From: Cladorrhinum sp. PSN259
Lineage: Eukaryota > Ascomycota > Sordariomycetes > Sordariales > Podosporaceae
Length of the DNA: 64,000 bases
NCBI GenBank assembly: GCA_033725935.1
Contig: MU867067.1
Span: 434,001-498,000 of the forward strand
Reading direction: 5' to 3'
The notes under the pieces: generated by a model
Seen by the model: the letters and a program-made list of their open reading frames with translations, nothing else
What the model was told of the DNA's origin: nothing
Databases searched by the model: none
Shown: piece after piece, positions 1 to 13,317 of the stretch
How the letters are laid out: every line of letters begins with the position of its first letter
Numbering within the stretch: the stretch's first letter is position 1
Translations under genes and position numbers: made by a program

Positions 1-3000
1 TCGGGCCGGATACGGATGGATGATTTGTATATGGGGTTTTTGTATTTGGGGGGGCCGTGGCGTGACGTGGCTGGCGGGCTGGACTACAGTAGTACACTAG
101 ATATGTAGGTTTCGGAGTAGGAGTGGGAGTGGGAGCGGGAGAATTTGCGAGTCGGTCGGGGAGAGAGAGAGAGAGTTTATGTGGGAAAAGCTTGTGTTTT
201 GTTTTAAGGCTGAGGCAATATAGTTGTAAGGTACTGTACCTTATGTATCTTTTTTTTTTTTTGCTGGAGATAGGATGTTTTGTCTGGGAAGTAAGTCCTG
301 GTGTTATTTTTTTTATATATATTTTTTTTTAATTCTGATTTAAATCCAACGTTACTTTCTCTCTTTCTTTATTAGCAGAGTTCAAGTAACTCTCATCATG
401 TATCTCATATTTTCCATTTACACAGTAGTTTCTGTATCGTGGTGGGAGTTGAGCTGAGAATAAAGGGCTTTGGAACAAAATTGGTCTGCCCTGCCTGGGT
501 CAGATCAATTCACCAAGTTTCTACCACTCACTTTCTCGTCTTGTGCCTGGAATCGGGACATTTCATTGCCCCTGGACGATCAAAATGCAGTTTTTTTGTC
601 CTGCCGTGTCAAGATCTGGTGTGACATGATCTCGACTTGTCACCATCATCTGATGGCACATGTGACCCGGTATCCGTACGGCATATTGGAACACTTTATC
701 GGGAACAGTGTGCGACGTGCAACACCCCTGGAAATCTTGGTTGCCGAGCTTGGCCCTGTGGCTGGCCACAGTCAGCGTTGCACGGCGGCGGATCTCTCTG
801 CTGCCCTACGAGTGAGATGAAATCTCGATGATGACTTATACAGAGATCCAGTACAGCTGGAATCCTCCAGGTTTATTAACTATCCCCTTGTTACGGGCTA
901 CATATGTATGTGAAGTGGATATAAAATAAATTGGAGTCGTGGTTCGTATCAAGTGTCTTCTTTTTTGTTTATGGGTATCCTTTCCCTCCCGTCTCTCGAA
1001 ACCCCCTTCCCCCCTTTTTCTTTTTGGCAAGCTGATCGCTAATCTTAGATACCACCATAAAAATCACTCACATGCATATACGACAGTTCACCACTCCTCC
1101 ATTTGTAAGGAATCATAAAAGCAATCAATCAATTACAAGTAAGAAAATCCGCTTGGCAAAGATACCGTCACCTTTAAGTGCTGACCCCGTTCATGCTGTG
1201 TTTGCGTGATACAAAGTGTGATTCACGACACGGGATCACAAAAGTTGGATTGCATTTAAATCATCCGCACATTTTCCCCTTCCTTCGGAACTATTTTCCC
1301 TCGCAGGGAGAACGGTCTTTGACAAGCGCCAGATGCATGAAAACGAATCGGACATCCATGTGCTGCAGTCTGCACGTCACCATCCATCATGTTTTCCGCT
1401 CTCACACGGTTCTTGGTAATCGACCCAACCCCCTGGCCCCCTTCCCTTCCGCGCCCCCCCTTTAATATCGTCGTGCATGTCCCGTCTGCAAGATCTATCG
1501 TGGCAGGCCTAGCGTCAATGGAAAAGGGGGTATTGGGGGCTACAAGACATCACCCCCTCAGGTCCAAGGGGATGGGTGACGTGAATTGGGGGGATCGTAA
1601 TGCCGTGCAGGACCAAGGCAGGCAGGTAATCTTTTCTTGCTTTGCTGGCATATGCCGGCCGAGACACAGGTGGTGTGGTGTGGTTGAGGGAAGTAGAAGA
1701 GGGAGAAGAGAGGTGTGATCCGGGTAAGAGGCGGCAAACCAGAATGGGGGCGTGCATCTAGGCGTGCGAGAGCTGGGCCTCGTACCCGTGTCTCATAAAA
1801 GTACATGCCGTTGAAGTATCCCCATGTACTTTTCCCACATGTATGTAGGTACCTGGGAAGATCTCGGCCAGCCCTCGAAGAAACCCCTCAAGCCATGCAA
1901 GTGGCTGGATGTCTCTGGCTAGTTGCTGTGGGTTAACGGTGTGTTGGTGGGATGGAAACTGACATATAATTCCCAAGAGGACCCGTTTCCCTGTTCCACT
2001 CAGCCATTTTTCTTCCCACTTCTGATCGTTGGCTCTGTCCTAGGGACGACAATAGGTGAAGGTCCTTGGTATGTGTGTGTGTGGTACACATCTCTCAAAA
2101 GCGAAAATCTTGCCATACTCGTATGATACGATTAGCGATTGGCACCCTAAAGAGCCAAGAGTGGAAGGAACAAACACCACCTGCACACCAGTTCCACCAA
2201 GTTGCAACGTGCAGCCTGTCAACTCTGGTGCATCTAATGCCGGCAACTATTCTGATGGGACTAAGAGCAGGCGAGACCAGCCAGGAATTGGCAGGTTTGG
2301 ATTGACTGGAGGAGAGAGCAACTGGAAGAGCGACGGAAAGCATTGGCTGCATGTGAACTGCATCAACCGCATCTGCAGCGAGCCCGATTTGGAAGGAAAT
2401 GGTCCCGAAAGTGGAATGTTCCAAACGCAATCGCGGCAGGCAAGCGGGGACGCACTGTGGCAAGAGATTCCATTGGGGAGCTAGAAGAAGCAAAGGAGGC
2501 AGTTACGATTGAGATTGGTGGAGTAAGGCTGGAGGGTACCTGATCTGAATGGATGATGCCAAGAATACGTTGGGAGTTTGGCATCGATGACAGATGAGAA
2601 CGACTTCATGTAACTTTGGGCGGCATCAGTGAATGGGAGTCTGCTTTCCCACTGCAGGCCATCTAAACAAGAAACCGGTCTTGGATGTTGGCACGCGGGA
2701 CACGTCTACTGCTCTTGCACCTGGAATTTCATCTTGAAGATCCATGTTGCAAATGATAATTATATATCTCTTGGATTCATATTACCTGGTATCCTGACTG
2801 CACTATCGTCACCAGGCACGCAACCTTGGAACAGCATCATCTGCGCCAGCTGCTACCTCATACCAGGTAACCCCCGATCCTGGATCGAGAAGGAAAGACC
2901 AAGTCTGACGAGACATGCAAACCTGGGAAGACTTCCAAAGCCTTGCATAGTTGGGTCCTGTGCCGGGCCGCCAAATAAACTTAACTCTCCAGCTCCCACA

Positions 3001-6000
3001 GTCACGATGTTAAAATTATACTCTTTCCTAACCAGAGATCTTTCAACTTCCTGCACACACTTGTGAGGAGAAATTATCATCCAATCCTCTCACCTTCGAC
3101 TGGCAGCGAAGCAACGGGGAATGCGCGTCTGGGCCTAGACCGTGACTGGAACCATGACCAAGGCCAAGCCGCCAGATCGCTGCCATACTATACATCCCAT
3201 TTGAACCTGACGACCAGCCTCTAGCCCGGAAGGGTCTGCTCAAATCAACAGCAAAATCATTTGCCCTGTTGAGGAAGGAAATGAAACACAACCAACGCCG
3301 CAAAACTATCAAATTCTCCCTCCTAACCGACTCTGCCACTCTACTTTAGAGGACTTGCAGAGCGAATGAGTATTTCTCGACAACATCACTAAACTCATTC
3401 TCGTAAGATAGTCAACCATATTCGCCAATTCCACAATATCCCACAAGCCCATCTTTCAGAATGCAGCTCTCGAGCTCCGACGTATACTCCCAGCCTCGAT
3501 TTCTGCCCTTGTCACGAAACCATCCCCCTGACTGCGTGACGGAAAATCCTTGAGACTCACTTGATATGAGGAGATGAGTTGAAGAAGATAGCCCTGCGAA
3601 GAATGTCATCCTCAAGGAAACCGGGTGTTGACTGAACCACCGGACCGAGTCTCCGGGGCCAAGACCGGATCCGTGTCGGAGCCGGATCGGGATTGACGTC
3701 GACGATCGACAGCCGACTGCGGACCGTTCCCGCTGCTTATTAAACACGGCCACAGCCTTGCTGTAGCAACGCCATATGCCGCCGAGGCTTTTTATACCAA
3801 GCTGGCAAACAAGAAAAAGGTGACATAAGAAGGTTGAAGGCGAACCTGACCTCAGAAATCCCATTACACTCCGAAAAAGAAAGACATCCATGATGGATAT
3901 GGCTCAAGATAGTGAAATATGTGGTGCGAATTGTGTATCGGCAGACCGAATGCCGACATGGTACGTATGACCGAGGGAGTCCCCTACCTCGACAAGTGTC
4001 TGGCTGGTTGGTTCCTGATGCTCGTATCGCTATCTGATCTGTGCCTAGCTCAGCCCTCCGCGGGGAATACAACGTCACTTGAAGCAACAGGCAACAAAGT
4101 GCGGGGGATCTTCGATAACGAGTGGCAGACTTTAACCCCATACCACAGATCTCGTCGACCTAATACCGCACGAGGTGTACAAGCTGCCTTCACAAGATTC
4201 CGAACGCCCAACACTGTAAGACCATCATGGTGACGCTGCCCAAAGGCCACCTGGCACCTGTTCAATTTGCCCAATTCTCTCTCCAGCAAACTCTTAATCT
4301 TTGACTTCGCTTCGCTCGGCACGATTCATTTGTGAGACCATAACGAGATGGAGGGCAGTGAGGATTATGTTTTGTCAAGGGTATTTGCTGCAGTGGGCTG
4401 ACGGATCAAGCGAGCATCCGCTCAGGCGAGGTGGGACGAGTGTGGGATGCCGTGGGACGGACCCCAGCTTTCGATGTTGGGTAGCTCCTTCATTCCCTAT
4501 GCGATATGCCGAGGGCGAAGGGGATGTATACTACATGTATATGTTTGTGCTCAGGTTGCTTTGCGGCACAGCTTGAGCTGGGCACCGGTGAAGGCGGGGG
4601 GGGGGGATGCATCTATACCCGAGAAGACGACATATCGCATGGACCTGCAAATGGGAAAAGGTGCGGCATGACCCGAGAAAGGACACGGACTCGTCAAGGC
4701 TTGCTTCGGGAAACGTGGGAACACCAGGCTGGGCAGCGGTTGCTGTCTCGCCGCCGCATTCATAGAACATCGAGATTTGTTCCATAATATCCCTGACTTC
4801 CATGAAAATGCCATGAGGAGGCCATGAGCACCAGCGTCAAACAGCCCTGGGGAGCTGCTGTGCAGCGGTGGCGTACGTCGGCTGTCTGACACGTTTGTTC
4901 GGTTGGCTATCTAATGCACTAATCAGATGCAGTGTTGCAAAAAAAAATAAAAATAAAAATTCATCCCAAGTATGTCCCACGACCAAAGAGAGATGTGCCG
5001 AAACCATCACCGCCTCGTCCAGGTCCCATTTCTCCCCTATCGCATGCTTCCCTCACAGCCGGGCCGGGACCGCATATACCAGATCGGCGACGAGAAACAT
5101 TCTACGCAATGCTGATTCGGCCGGTGAGTTCTCCACATCTTGACCGGCCGATTAGCTTTGCATTATCGCGCATTATCGCTGTGTCGGTGTAGGCTCCCAG
5201 GCCTGAGAAGACCTTGGGACGGATGAGCTGTCGTGGCATCGCATGGCAGCATCATCCTGGTGCATCCAGGCGGCGGGAGACGAGACTGACGAGTAAGGAG
5301 CAGTTTGGCTGACGGCAGACAGAGACAACCAGGGGTTGGCGGTCCTGATGAGCGTCGATGACGCGACATGACTATTGGGGGTACAATGGGAGGGATAAAA
5401 AAAGAGGGGAGCTATGACCGAGCTCATCAGAGCTCTCGAGCTATGGTTGAGGTGGGCTTGGTTCGGTGGTTGGATGGCAGCTCTGGGTAGCTTTGGGAGC
5501 CGTCCCAAGTTTCAATGCCAAGAGTCTTGAGATCGGCTCCTGGAACTGACGGTTAGGGCGCGACGTTCGGCTGGCAAGCCTTGAAAAAAAATGACGAGAA
5601 AAAATGGGAGAGGCAGGAAAGAAGACCCGGAAGGACCCATCCCATCCCTTGCTGGCTGCCGAATCAGGCCGCATGGGCTTGCTGGCTGCTGCAGGCTTTT
5701 TACTGCTGGCTGCCGTGGCCCGTTCAAGCTGCTGCCAGGATCCGCGCGACTTCCGCTCTAGGGCTGGTGAGCTACATTGCACTGCAGATACTGTAAGGAC
5801 AAGACAATAACCAACTGCCTTGGCCGCTGTATGGGTATGGTCACGGGATATTAAATTGCTCAGGACCGCCGCAGTCGAGAAGAGCAGTTACAGAGCTGCA
5901 GTAGGTGCTGTCTTTCTGCATTTCTGCTACCACCTCGCCTGGAAAGTTCGGCTTTTTTGCCTTTTTGCCTTCGAGCTTTCTGGGGATATCTCCGGCTGCC

Positions 6001-9000
6001 TCGGTGATATTAGTCCTGCCTTTCCAAGTAAGCTGTCTCCCGGTATATCCACAGATGAAGCTATGGATGGGAGGGGCGTATCTGAATTTAGAAGAGAATG
6101 GCCGAGAACAGGGAGCGGACAGGACCAGGTAATACTGAAATTTGGATTTGTCCGTCTCGACCTGAGTTGTCATATCTCACTCTCAGATTCCTATCCCGCC
6201 CAACTGCAGACAATATCGCACCAGGAGCCAGTGACAGCCAGCCGGGACTGTTCCGGATGCTCCTTGGAGGAAAAAAAAATAAAAAAAATATATGTCTACA
6301 ATTCCTTTTACGGACGGCCGCTCACGGCTCACGGCTCGCGGTTACCCACACCACACACCACCTCTTTGTTCACTTCACACCCTTCTTCAAGCAAGAGAGA
6401 GTCTTGCACACACACCCTTTCCACTCGGTGTGTTTCGTTGCGGGTCGAGATGAGACTGCGCTTGTCCCGGGAGCAGCAGCCAGAGCGGGTAATATCTCCA
6501 CCCGGCCTCGAAGCGCTGCACTACTTTAGCACTACTGCGGTATGTATAATGCATACGCTCAAAACATAGGCTGCATTTATGTAGGCAGGTAGGCTCCCTG
6601 CTGCTGCGAGTATACAACGACTCGCCTGCTGTATCAAGCACTATCTGCTACTCCTCCCGAGTCTCGTCCTGTCCGCCTGTGACGCCTTCGTGCAGATGGA
6701 CCAGGCGGTGCGGACCAGGCAGCCCCAGATGCAGGACCGGGCTGCAGGAGGAGGTGAGGAGCAAACCAGAAAACCAGCATCTGAGCCAGTGTCATGGCAG
6801 GGGAGCTGTGTAAGCTGCCAGCTGCCATCTGCTAGCGTTCAGCTGCCCCGTGTCTGTCGACTGGCTTTCATCCAATGTGCCGTCGAGAATGGGGACCCGT
6901 CTATACACCCCGGACTAACTAGCGAAACAACGATGCCGGCGACCAGTGGACCACTCTAAGCACGTCGAGGCATGTGGGTATCATGGATGTGTGAATGTGG
7001 ATGTGGCATGCATGCAGCTTGGCTGCAATCACTTTTCCACGCTTCGACAACAGCAATAAGGCGGTGAAGGCTCAAGACGACGATGGGACGGAGGCCATGG
7101 AACCAAAGAGACACTTTTCCAAGGGATGGGATGGTGATGGGGAGGTGATGGCATGATGGACCACAACTCGGCCTATCGGGGAGAGCAGCCGTTTTGTCAG
7201 AACCTCGACGTTGTCGCTGCAGCCGCGCCAACATCAGCAGCTTGGACTTTCCAAGCAGCAAAGCAGGAAAAGGAAACAGCCCAATATCATGTATGGACCT
7301 GGCGTAGACATGACACCTGATTAGGAAGTCGGTGACAAGCAAACTCGGGTGCTGCAAGAATAATGGTGGGAGCAAGGGCAAACAAACGTGACAAAATAAG
7401 AAGGAAAGAAAAAGAAAAGAAAAAGGGAAACAAAAGAAGACAACTTCGAGTCCATCTGCCCGGTTTCAACCACACGCATGTAGTGTACATACATGGATGA
7501 TACCCATGCCCCCGGGGAGCTCACTATTGCCTGCCCCTCCTGTACGAAGGTAGAACCCATGATCAGAAAGAACTCGGTCTGACAACATCCAAAACCATCA
7601 CGTCTGTCCACGTCTCACCAGTATGTTTCCAAGGTTCCCATCTCTCTCACATCCTCTCTCCGGCACGGGACTGTCTGTCGTCAGGCGGTGATCGCAGTGC
7701 CCCGCCCTAGCACCTAGCGGCCCCAGCGTTCCAGGTTACCGGGGACTCCATGATGGTCGATTCTGTCCATTGTCTCCATGTCCATGTCCTTGGGGATCTC
7801 TGAAGTGGTCTTTGGTCGCACCTACGCAGTAGTCAACGCAGCCCTCGACAGCCCGGCATCGAGATGATAGGTAAGTGCAGGGCTTTCTTGTGTAGGGCCT
7901 CCGGGGGACCCAGAATCTTTGAAAGTAAGAAAAACAAAAAAGCAACAAAGACAATGGCACTTGGGGATGATGCATCTGCCGTGGGACACACCGGACGGGG
8001 CCGGTAGATTTCTGGTGCCCGAGTGGGAAGAATCGAGAACATACGAATGGAGAAGGGTGTTCCCGTCGGGGGTAAGGTGTCTTGGACGGAAAGTATTCTC
8101 ACATTCCAACAGAATCTTTTGTCCAGAGTCTTGTCTGATTGACCGTATTGTTGACAAGACTTTGACTTTGACTTGCCATTCTGGTTTTGTGCAACCATCC
8201 CGGGGGGTGAAAATGCGGGCAGGGTGGGACACAAGCACGGGCTAGGCCATCAGAGGCTTTTTAACCACCCTTCCCACCTACTGGGTAGTAGACCGACGGC
8301 CCGGGGTATAAGACCGCCGTTGGTGGTTCACTTGCACACCCACCCATGCAGGGCATCTCTCGAGGGACATGGATCATCGGTAGGTGGGTGGGTGTGCGAT
8401 AAATAAACGTCCTTGGGTGTGAGTGACCCTTGTGCGCAAGGAACGGACCAGAAGTACTTGGATGATTGACCTTTGCATGGGTCTTGGGAAGGTACCACCG
8501 GTACCTCCATCCATCGTGCTTTGCAGATGTACACATACCTTGTCCTTTTTTGTCTTTACCTTGCCCATGGCACTTGTCGATTGAATGGACGGATGCCACT
8601 TTACTTTAGAGAGATAGAGCGAGAAGACTGGAACAAATTGTTGACCCGTCCTTCCTTCATCTACTCAACTAGCCCTCCGATCTCCTGGGACTTGACTTCC
8701 TCCTTTGTGAAAAAAATTAAACATACATCGTCCCACCACGCTCGTTTTTCTCCCATCCCACCTGACAACCCTTCCTCCCATCGTCTGGGATACCTTCAAG
8801 TCATTGTCTATCCAGGCGACCAGAACTGGGACCTACCTTACCTCATACCTCGTATCCATCTGATCTGATCCCATCTGGCTCGGCCTGCCTCGATCGGTTG
8901 AGATCGGCCCTGCGGTTCACAGCACATAGTACATCCATACCTTCCGAGCTACCTATCTACCTACCTACCCACATACAAGCAGCAGCAGCAGCAGCAAGCA

Positions 9001-10062
9001 AGCAAGCAAGCAAGCAAGCAAAGCAGGGTGTATCCAATCTTGATCCCGTGACACAGCACCAGGTCAACTTTGAAGCAGGAACAGGCCTGTTTTTGGAATT
9101 GAATCAAGGTCAGTACGATACTTTTCACACAACAGTGCAATACCCAACAGTGCAACACTCTTCATCCATCAACTGGTATAACGTGTTCAACGATGACGCC
9201 GCCGTCTCCCCCCTTTTTCTCATCGGTTCGTTCGCGGTTCGCGGTCACGGTTCACGGTTATCGATTCGACGGTTCACGGGTGATGCGCGGATTCTCCATG
9301 CACACGCGGGTCCTTTGGGGAATCTGAGGTGAATCTCGACTTCCAATCGTGGACACACTTTGACCAAGTCGAGTGGCAAAACAGCCACCATCCAACCCCA
9401 TCAGCTGTCCACTGCTCCCCACCTACCCCACCATACTCCAGCCATGCGCCAGTGAATGCGGGCTGGGCTGCTGGCTGTCAGCCGAGTCCCTGCCGGGGTA
9501 CCTAACTTGGTGCGGTAGCTGAAATGATTGACGTCCAACCATGCTAACTCGTCAATTCCCATCTGCAGCGCCTCCTCCGGGGTGGTATCTCGACCTCCTC
9601 CCTTTTTTTGCCGCCACTGCCCGCAAAGTCCGCGATCAGGCGGAGAGGGGCCTAATGAGCTACCGGAATAGCATCTACTGCGTTTCCTGTTGAAACTTGC
9701 TCTTCTTGTATGTAAACACTTATTATTTGCCTTCGACGTCGCAATCATCTCCATTTATTCCCATCTGTCACTGCCACTGCCAATACCGCTATTACCTATC
9801 ACCCATCTCCTATACCACCCTACCTGCTAGTCATCAACACCTCACAACCTTACAGCCTGACAACCTAGAACTCGACTCGACGGGAGCCCATCAGCCAGCA
9901 AGAGCAGCATGCAGTGTCATTCGTTCTTTTCTTTTTCCTAGTTCACTCTTTTTCCCTCTTTCATCATCCTTTTTTCCTCTTTCTCTCATTTACACTACGA
10001 AACCGACTGGTATCTTCCACCCAACCTCTCTAACACACCGCTTCTCTCCACGCAGGCCCAGC
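1..10062. other. long gene-free stretch upstream of the HMT1-like gene
   Basis: I find no convincing protein-coding gene here on either strand. The open frames present are short, often lack ATG, have the composition of random translation, and cannot be joined by introns into anything I recognise. The sequence is mixed GC with many T-, CT- and A-runs. It contains microsatellites (a CAG/AAGC tract near 8977-9026) and short imperfect GGTTCACGG/GGCTCACGG-like repeats near 6316-6345 and 9228-9270. The last few hundred bases (about 9700-10060) are CT-rich and look like the promoter and 5' leader of the gene at 10063. The left end may include the promoter or 3' flank of a gene outside the window. 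A long non-coding RNA or fast-evolving small genes cannot be excluded from sequence alone. Confidence 0.6.
8977..9026. repeat. CAG then AAGC microsatellite
   Basis: A run of CAG trinucleotides (about five copies) passes directly into an AAGC tetranucleotide run (about six copies). It lies about 1 kb upstream of the HMT1-like start codon. It is not inside a supported reading frame. It is probably a slippage-prone microsatellite in the upstream region. Confidence 0.85.
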
Positions 10063-13000
10063 ATGGACACGCTCAGTAAAAGTAGCGGTCCTGTGCAGAG
10101 CCTGACTACGGCCCAAACAGTCTATCTCAAAGCGCAGCTGTTTTACCCAGTTGTGCTGCTCTTGGTCTTCGTTATCACGGCCGGTATCCACAGCGTTGTC
10201 ACTGCAAGAAGTGAGGAAATCTTCATCCAACCGACTACTACAGGTCCCGGTGGCAAACCACTACCAGTCACCAAGAAGAGGAAACAAGAGCACAGGGAAT
10301 TGGCCGACGACCAGGAATCCGTACACGGCAATAACAGCACCATCTCCTGCGGCATCTTCAAGTATCTTACTGGGGCCATAATCCTCTCGTTTATCGCCAA
10401 TGGCCTCGCTGTTGCTTCTCACGTCTCCCAGTCATCCGCGGTTTCTAAACCCAAAGATTGGTGGTGGTGTGGCGAGGAGCGGTTTGTAAGTATATCCCCA
10501 TTTGGCTGCATTTCAGGTGATACGTTGGATTGCCATCTAACAAAACCATCAGGTCTACGTCGTTGGGTCCGCATTCCTCTGGCTTTACATCCTAATTTCA
10601 CTCTTTGAGTGGCGCGAAAGCCCATCAATCGTTCATGCCATATTCTGGGCTTTCAGTGCCATCGGCGAAGTTATCATTCTGCTCGCTTTCACCTTCACCA
10701 TCACCAGCGGGACTTATCTTTTCGGAAACAGCAACAAAAAAGGAAATACGACACGACCAGAAGATGGACTCGATAGCTGGGACGTTATCGACCTCGGAAT
10801 TGGGGCTGTCCGGCTTTTCCTTGTTGCATTCCTCGTCTTTCTTTACGCGGTACTGAAGACCAAGAGCCACCTGAAAGAACGGCGTGCCTTGGATGAGGAA
10901 GCGAACCGATCTGATTCGGACGAGTCAAGCCCATTATTAAATGGCAACGGAGACTGCCGCGGCAACGGTGTAAATGGACGATCCAGGCAAAACCCCGACT
11001 ACGGCAGTGCCAATGACAATGCGAATGGCACTGCGAACCAGAATCGAGGGCAAGGTCACCCTCAATGTGATGAGGGGGCTGCTTTTTACCGACCAGAGAA
11101 GCTTCCCCACAAGACTTGGTTCGAGTACTGCCGCGGATACTCGGTCTTCTTCCCCTACCTCTGGCCCAGCGACTCGCTCAAGCTCAGGGTCACCATTTTC
11201 TTGTGCTTTATCTTGGTGATTCTCCAACGCATCGTCAACATCCTCGTTCCCGCACAGCTTGGAATTGTTACCAAAGCGTTTGTCGATCACCTCAACTCGC
11301 ATGAAGATCAAGACCCCACGAAACCATTGTTTCACCTCGGACTCTTGATTTTCTTCAAGCTGCTCCAGGGAAACTCTGGCGTGCTTGGATGCATTCGTTC
11401 TATCCTTTGGGTTGACGTGTCTCAGCACACTTATCTGGCCCTGACCACATCGGCTTTCGAGCATGTGCACTGGCTCTCGCTGGACTTCCACTTGGGGAAG
11501 CGCACCGGCGAGGTACTTTCAGCACTCAACAAGGGAGCGTCGATCAACCAGTTCTTGGAGCAAGTTACCTTCCAGGTGGTGCCCATGCTGATTGATCTCT
11601 TGGCGGCCATCGTCTACTTCTATCTCATATTTGGGCCTATTTATGCCTTATTCGCGACCATCATGACCTTTTACTACCTCTACTTGACCATCCGCATGGC
11701 TGCCACTAGAGCTGATCAGCGCCGCGACATGGTAAATGCCGACCGAGAGGAGGAAGCCGTCAAAAACGACTCGATCACGTCATACGAAACGGTAAAGTAC
11801 TTCAACGCCGAGGCCTATGAGTTCAACCGCTATCGCCAGGCCATCCAAAACTTTCAGGTGGCTGAGGCCAAGGTTACCTGGGGAATCAACATCATGAACA
11901 TGGCCCAGTCGTGGGTTTTCATGACGGGATTCACGGTTTCCCTTTGCGCAATGGCCTACCAGCTCCTGCAGCGGCAGAGGGGACTCGGTGATTTCTTTGC
12001 GCTGCTTACCTACCTGGGACAGTTGCAAGGGCCGCTCAACTTCTTTGGCACATTCTACCGAACCGTGCAACAAGCCATGATCTCGGGCGAGAGACTGCTT
12101 GAATTGTTCAAGATCCGGCCTACAGTTGTTGATCGCCCTGGCGCCGAGAAGCTGGCTGGATCGGATGGTCACATCAAGTGGAACAATGTGGGTTTCTCGT
12201 ATGACAAGCGCCGAACGGCACTGCATGACCTGTCTTTTGAGTGCAAGCCCGGCACCACTACCGCATTCGTTGGAGAGTCGGGCGGTGGCAAGTCGACGGT
12301 CTTTCGCCTAATGTTCCGGTACTACGACAGTCATCAGGGCAGCATCGAGATGGACGGCAAGGACGTCAAGGACTTGACGATTGATTCGGTACGCCGTGTC
12401 ATCGGCGTGGTTCCTCAGGATACCATTCTTTTTAACGAGACATTGATGTATAACCTCAGATACGCCAACCCGAGCGCAACTGACGAGGAGATATACGAGG
12501 CTTGCCGTGCAGCTTCGATCCATGACCGTATCATGAGCTTCCCCGACGGTTACGCCACCAAGGTCGGCGAACGAGGCCTTCGCTTGAGTGGTGGCGAGAA
12601 GCAGCGCGTGGCAATTGCACGCACCATTCTGAAGGACCCCAAGGTCATCATGCTGGACGAGGCGACCTCGGCTCTTGATGGAGAGACTGAGCAAAAGATT
12701 CAGTCTAAGCTCATCGGCGGCAAGTTCGGCCAGGATCGTACTGTGTTGATCATTGCGTAAGTTCTAACCAATTGGCTGTCCTTTGTGGATTCGATTAGCT
12801 AACCAAGCCTGCCTTCAGTCACCGCCTGTCGACTATCACTCACGCAGACCAGATTATTGTCATGCATGCTGGTTCCATGGTGGAGAAGGGCACCCACGAA
12901 GAGCTTCTTGCTCAGAAGGGTCGCTATGCCGCAATGTGGGAGAAGCACTGCCGCGCGGAGCAAGCCGCCGAGCATGCTCGTGATGCGACACGGAAGGCTA

Positions 13001-13317
13001 AGAAGCTTTTGTGCCAAGCAAAAATCTCTCGTGGTGACAATGGCTCGGATGGATACACCAGCATGGTTTCCTCTGCCATCCTCCCCACAAGTCCCAACAG
13101 CCCTACTATCAGTGCCAGAGAGCTTGATGAGTCATCCGATGATTCACATTCCTCTGCCAGCACGCTTGGCGAAGATGAGGACGAAGATCATCATTCTGAT
13201 AAGGCGGAATCACCTGAACTCAACAAGAAAGAGGAGCGTAGGCCGCTTCTCTACTCGTTCCCATCCGGCACGACAGCAGGTTGTTCGACGGATGCACCCA
13301 ACCATGTCGATCCTTGA
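10063..13317 (+). CDS. hmt1: HMT1/ABCB6-type heavy-metal tolerance ABC half transporter
   Basis: This is a predicted 1041-residue membrane ABC exporter of the HMT1/ABCB6/ABCB7 group. Relatives move metal-thiol or glutathione/phytochelatin conjugates across vacuolar or mitochondrial membranes. There are three exons: 10063-10485, 10553-12756 and 12819-13317. The introns (10486-10552 and 12757-12818) have GTAAGT donors and keep the frame. An N-terminal hydrophobic TMD0-like region (about residues 20-270) is typical of this subgroup. It is followed by a polar linker and a six-helix ABC membrane domain (about 310-640). The nucleotide-binding domain has Walker A GESGGGKST (715-723), signature LSGGEKQR (from 819), Walker B VIMLDEA (839-845) and the H-loop in AHRLSTI, which spans the second intron. 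A Ser/Glu-rich tail follows. The start is the first ATG of the conserved frame, after a CT-rich leader. Family assignment is firm; the substrate and membrane are inferred from relatives. Confidence 0.93.

Noticed and set aside
2056..2493. Open frames on both strands of about 130-142 codons
   Set aside because: Both strands are open by chance in a moderately GC-rich stretch, and neither translation shows a domain or signal.
3412..4141. Overlapping minus-strand open frames of 159 and 133 codons
   Set aside because: The translations are Ser/Arg-rich without conserved blocks. They do not join across introns into a plausible protein.
5820..6569. 249-codon open frame on the plus strand
   Set aside because: It begins with TTG, not ATG. 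The translation has no recognisable motif and random-looking composition, and no splice extension improves it.
8977..9026. CRISPR-like or regulatory direct-repeat array
   Set aside because: The units are 3-4 bp without spacers, so it is a simple microsatellite.
9697..10062. N-terminal extension of the HMT1-like frame
   Set aside because: The frame stays open upstream but opens with TTG, is Ser/Thr/Pro/Leu-rich from CT-rich leader sequence, and the family-like protein begins at the ATG at 10063.
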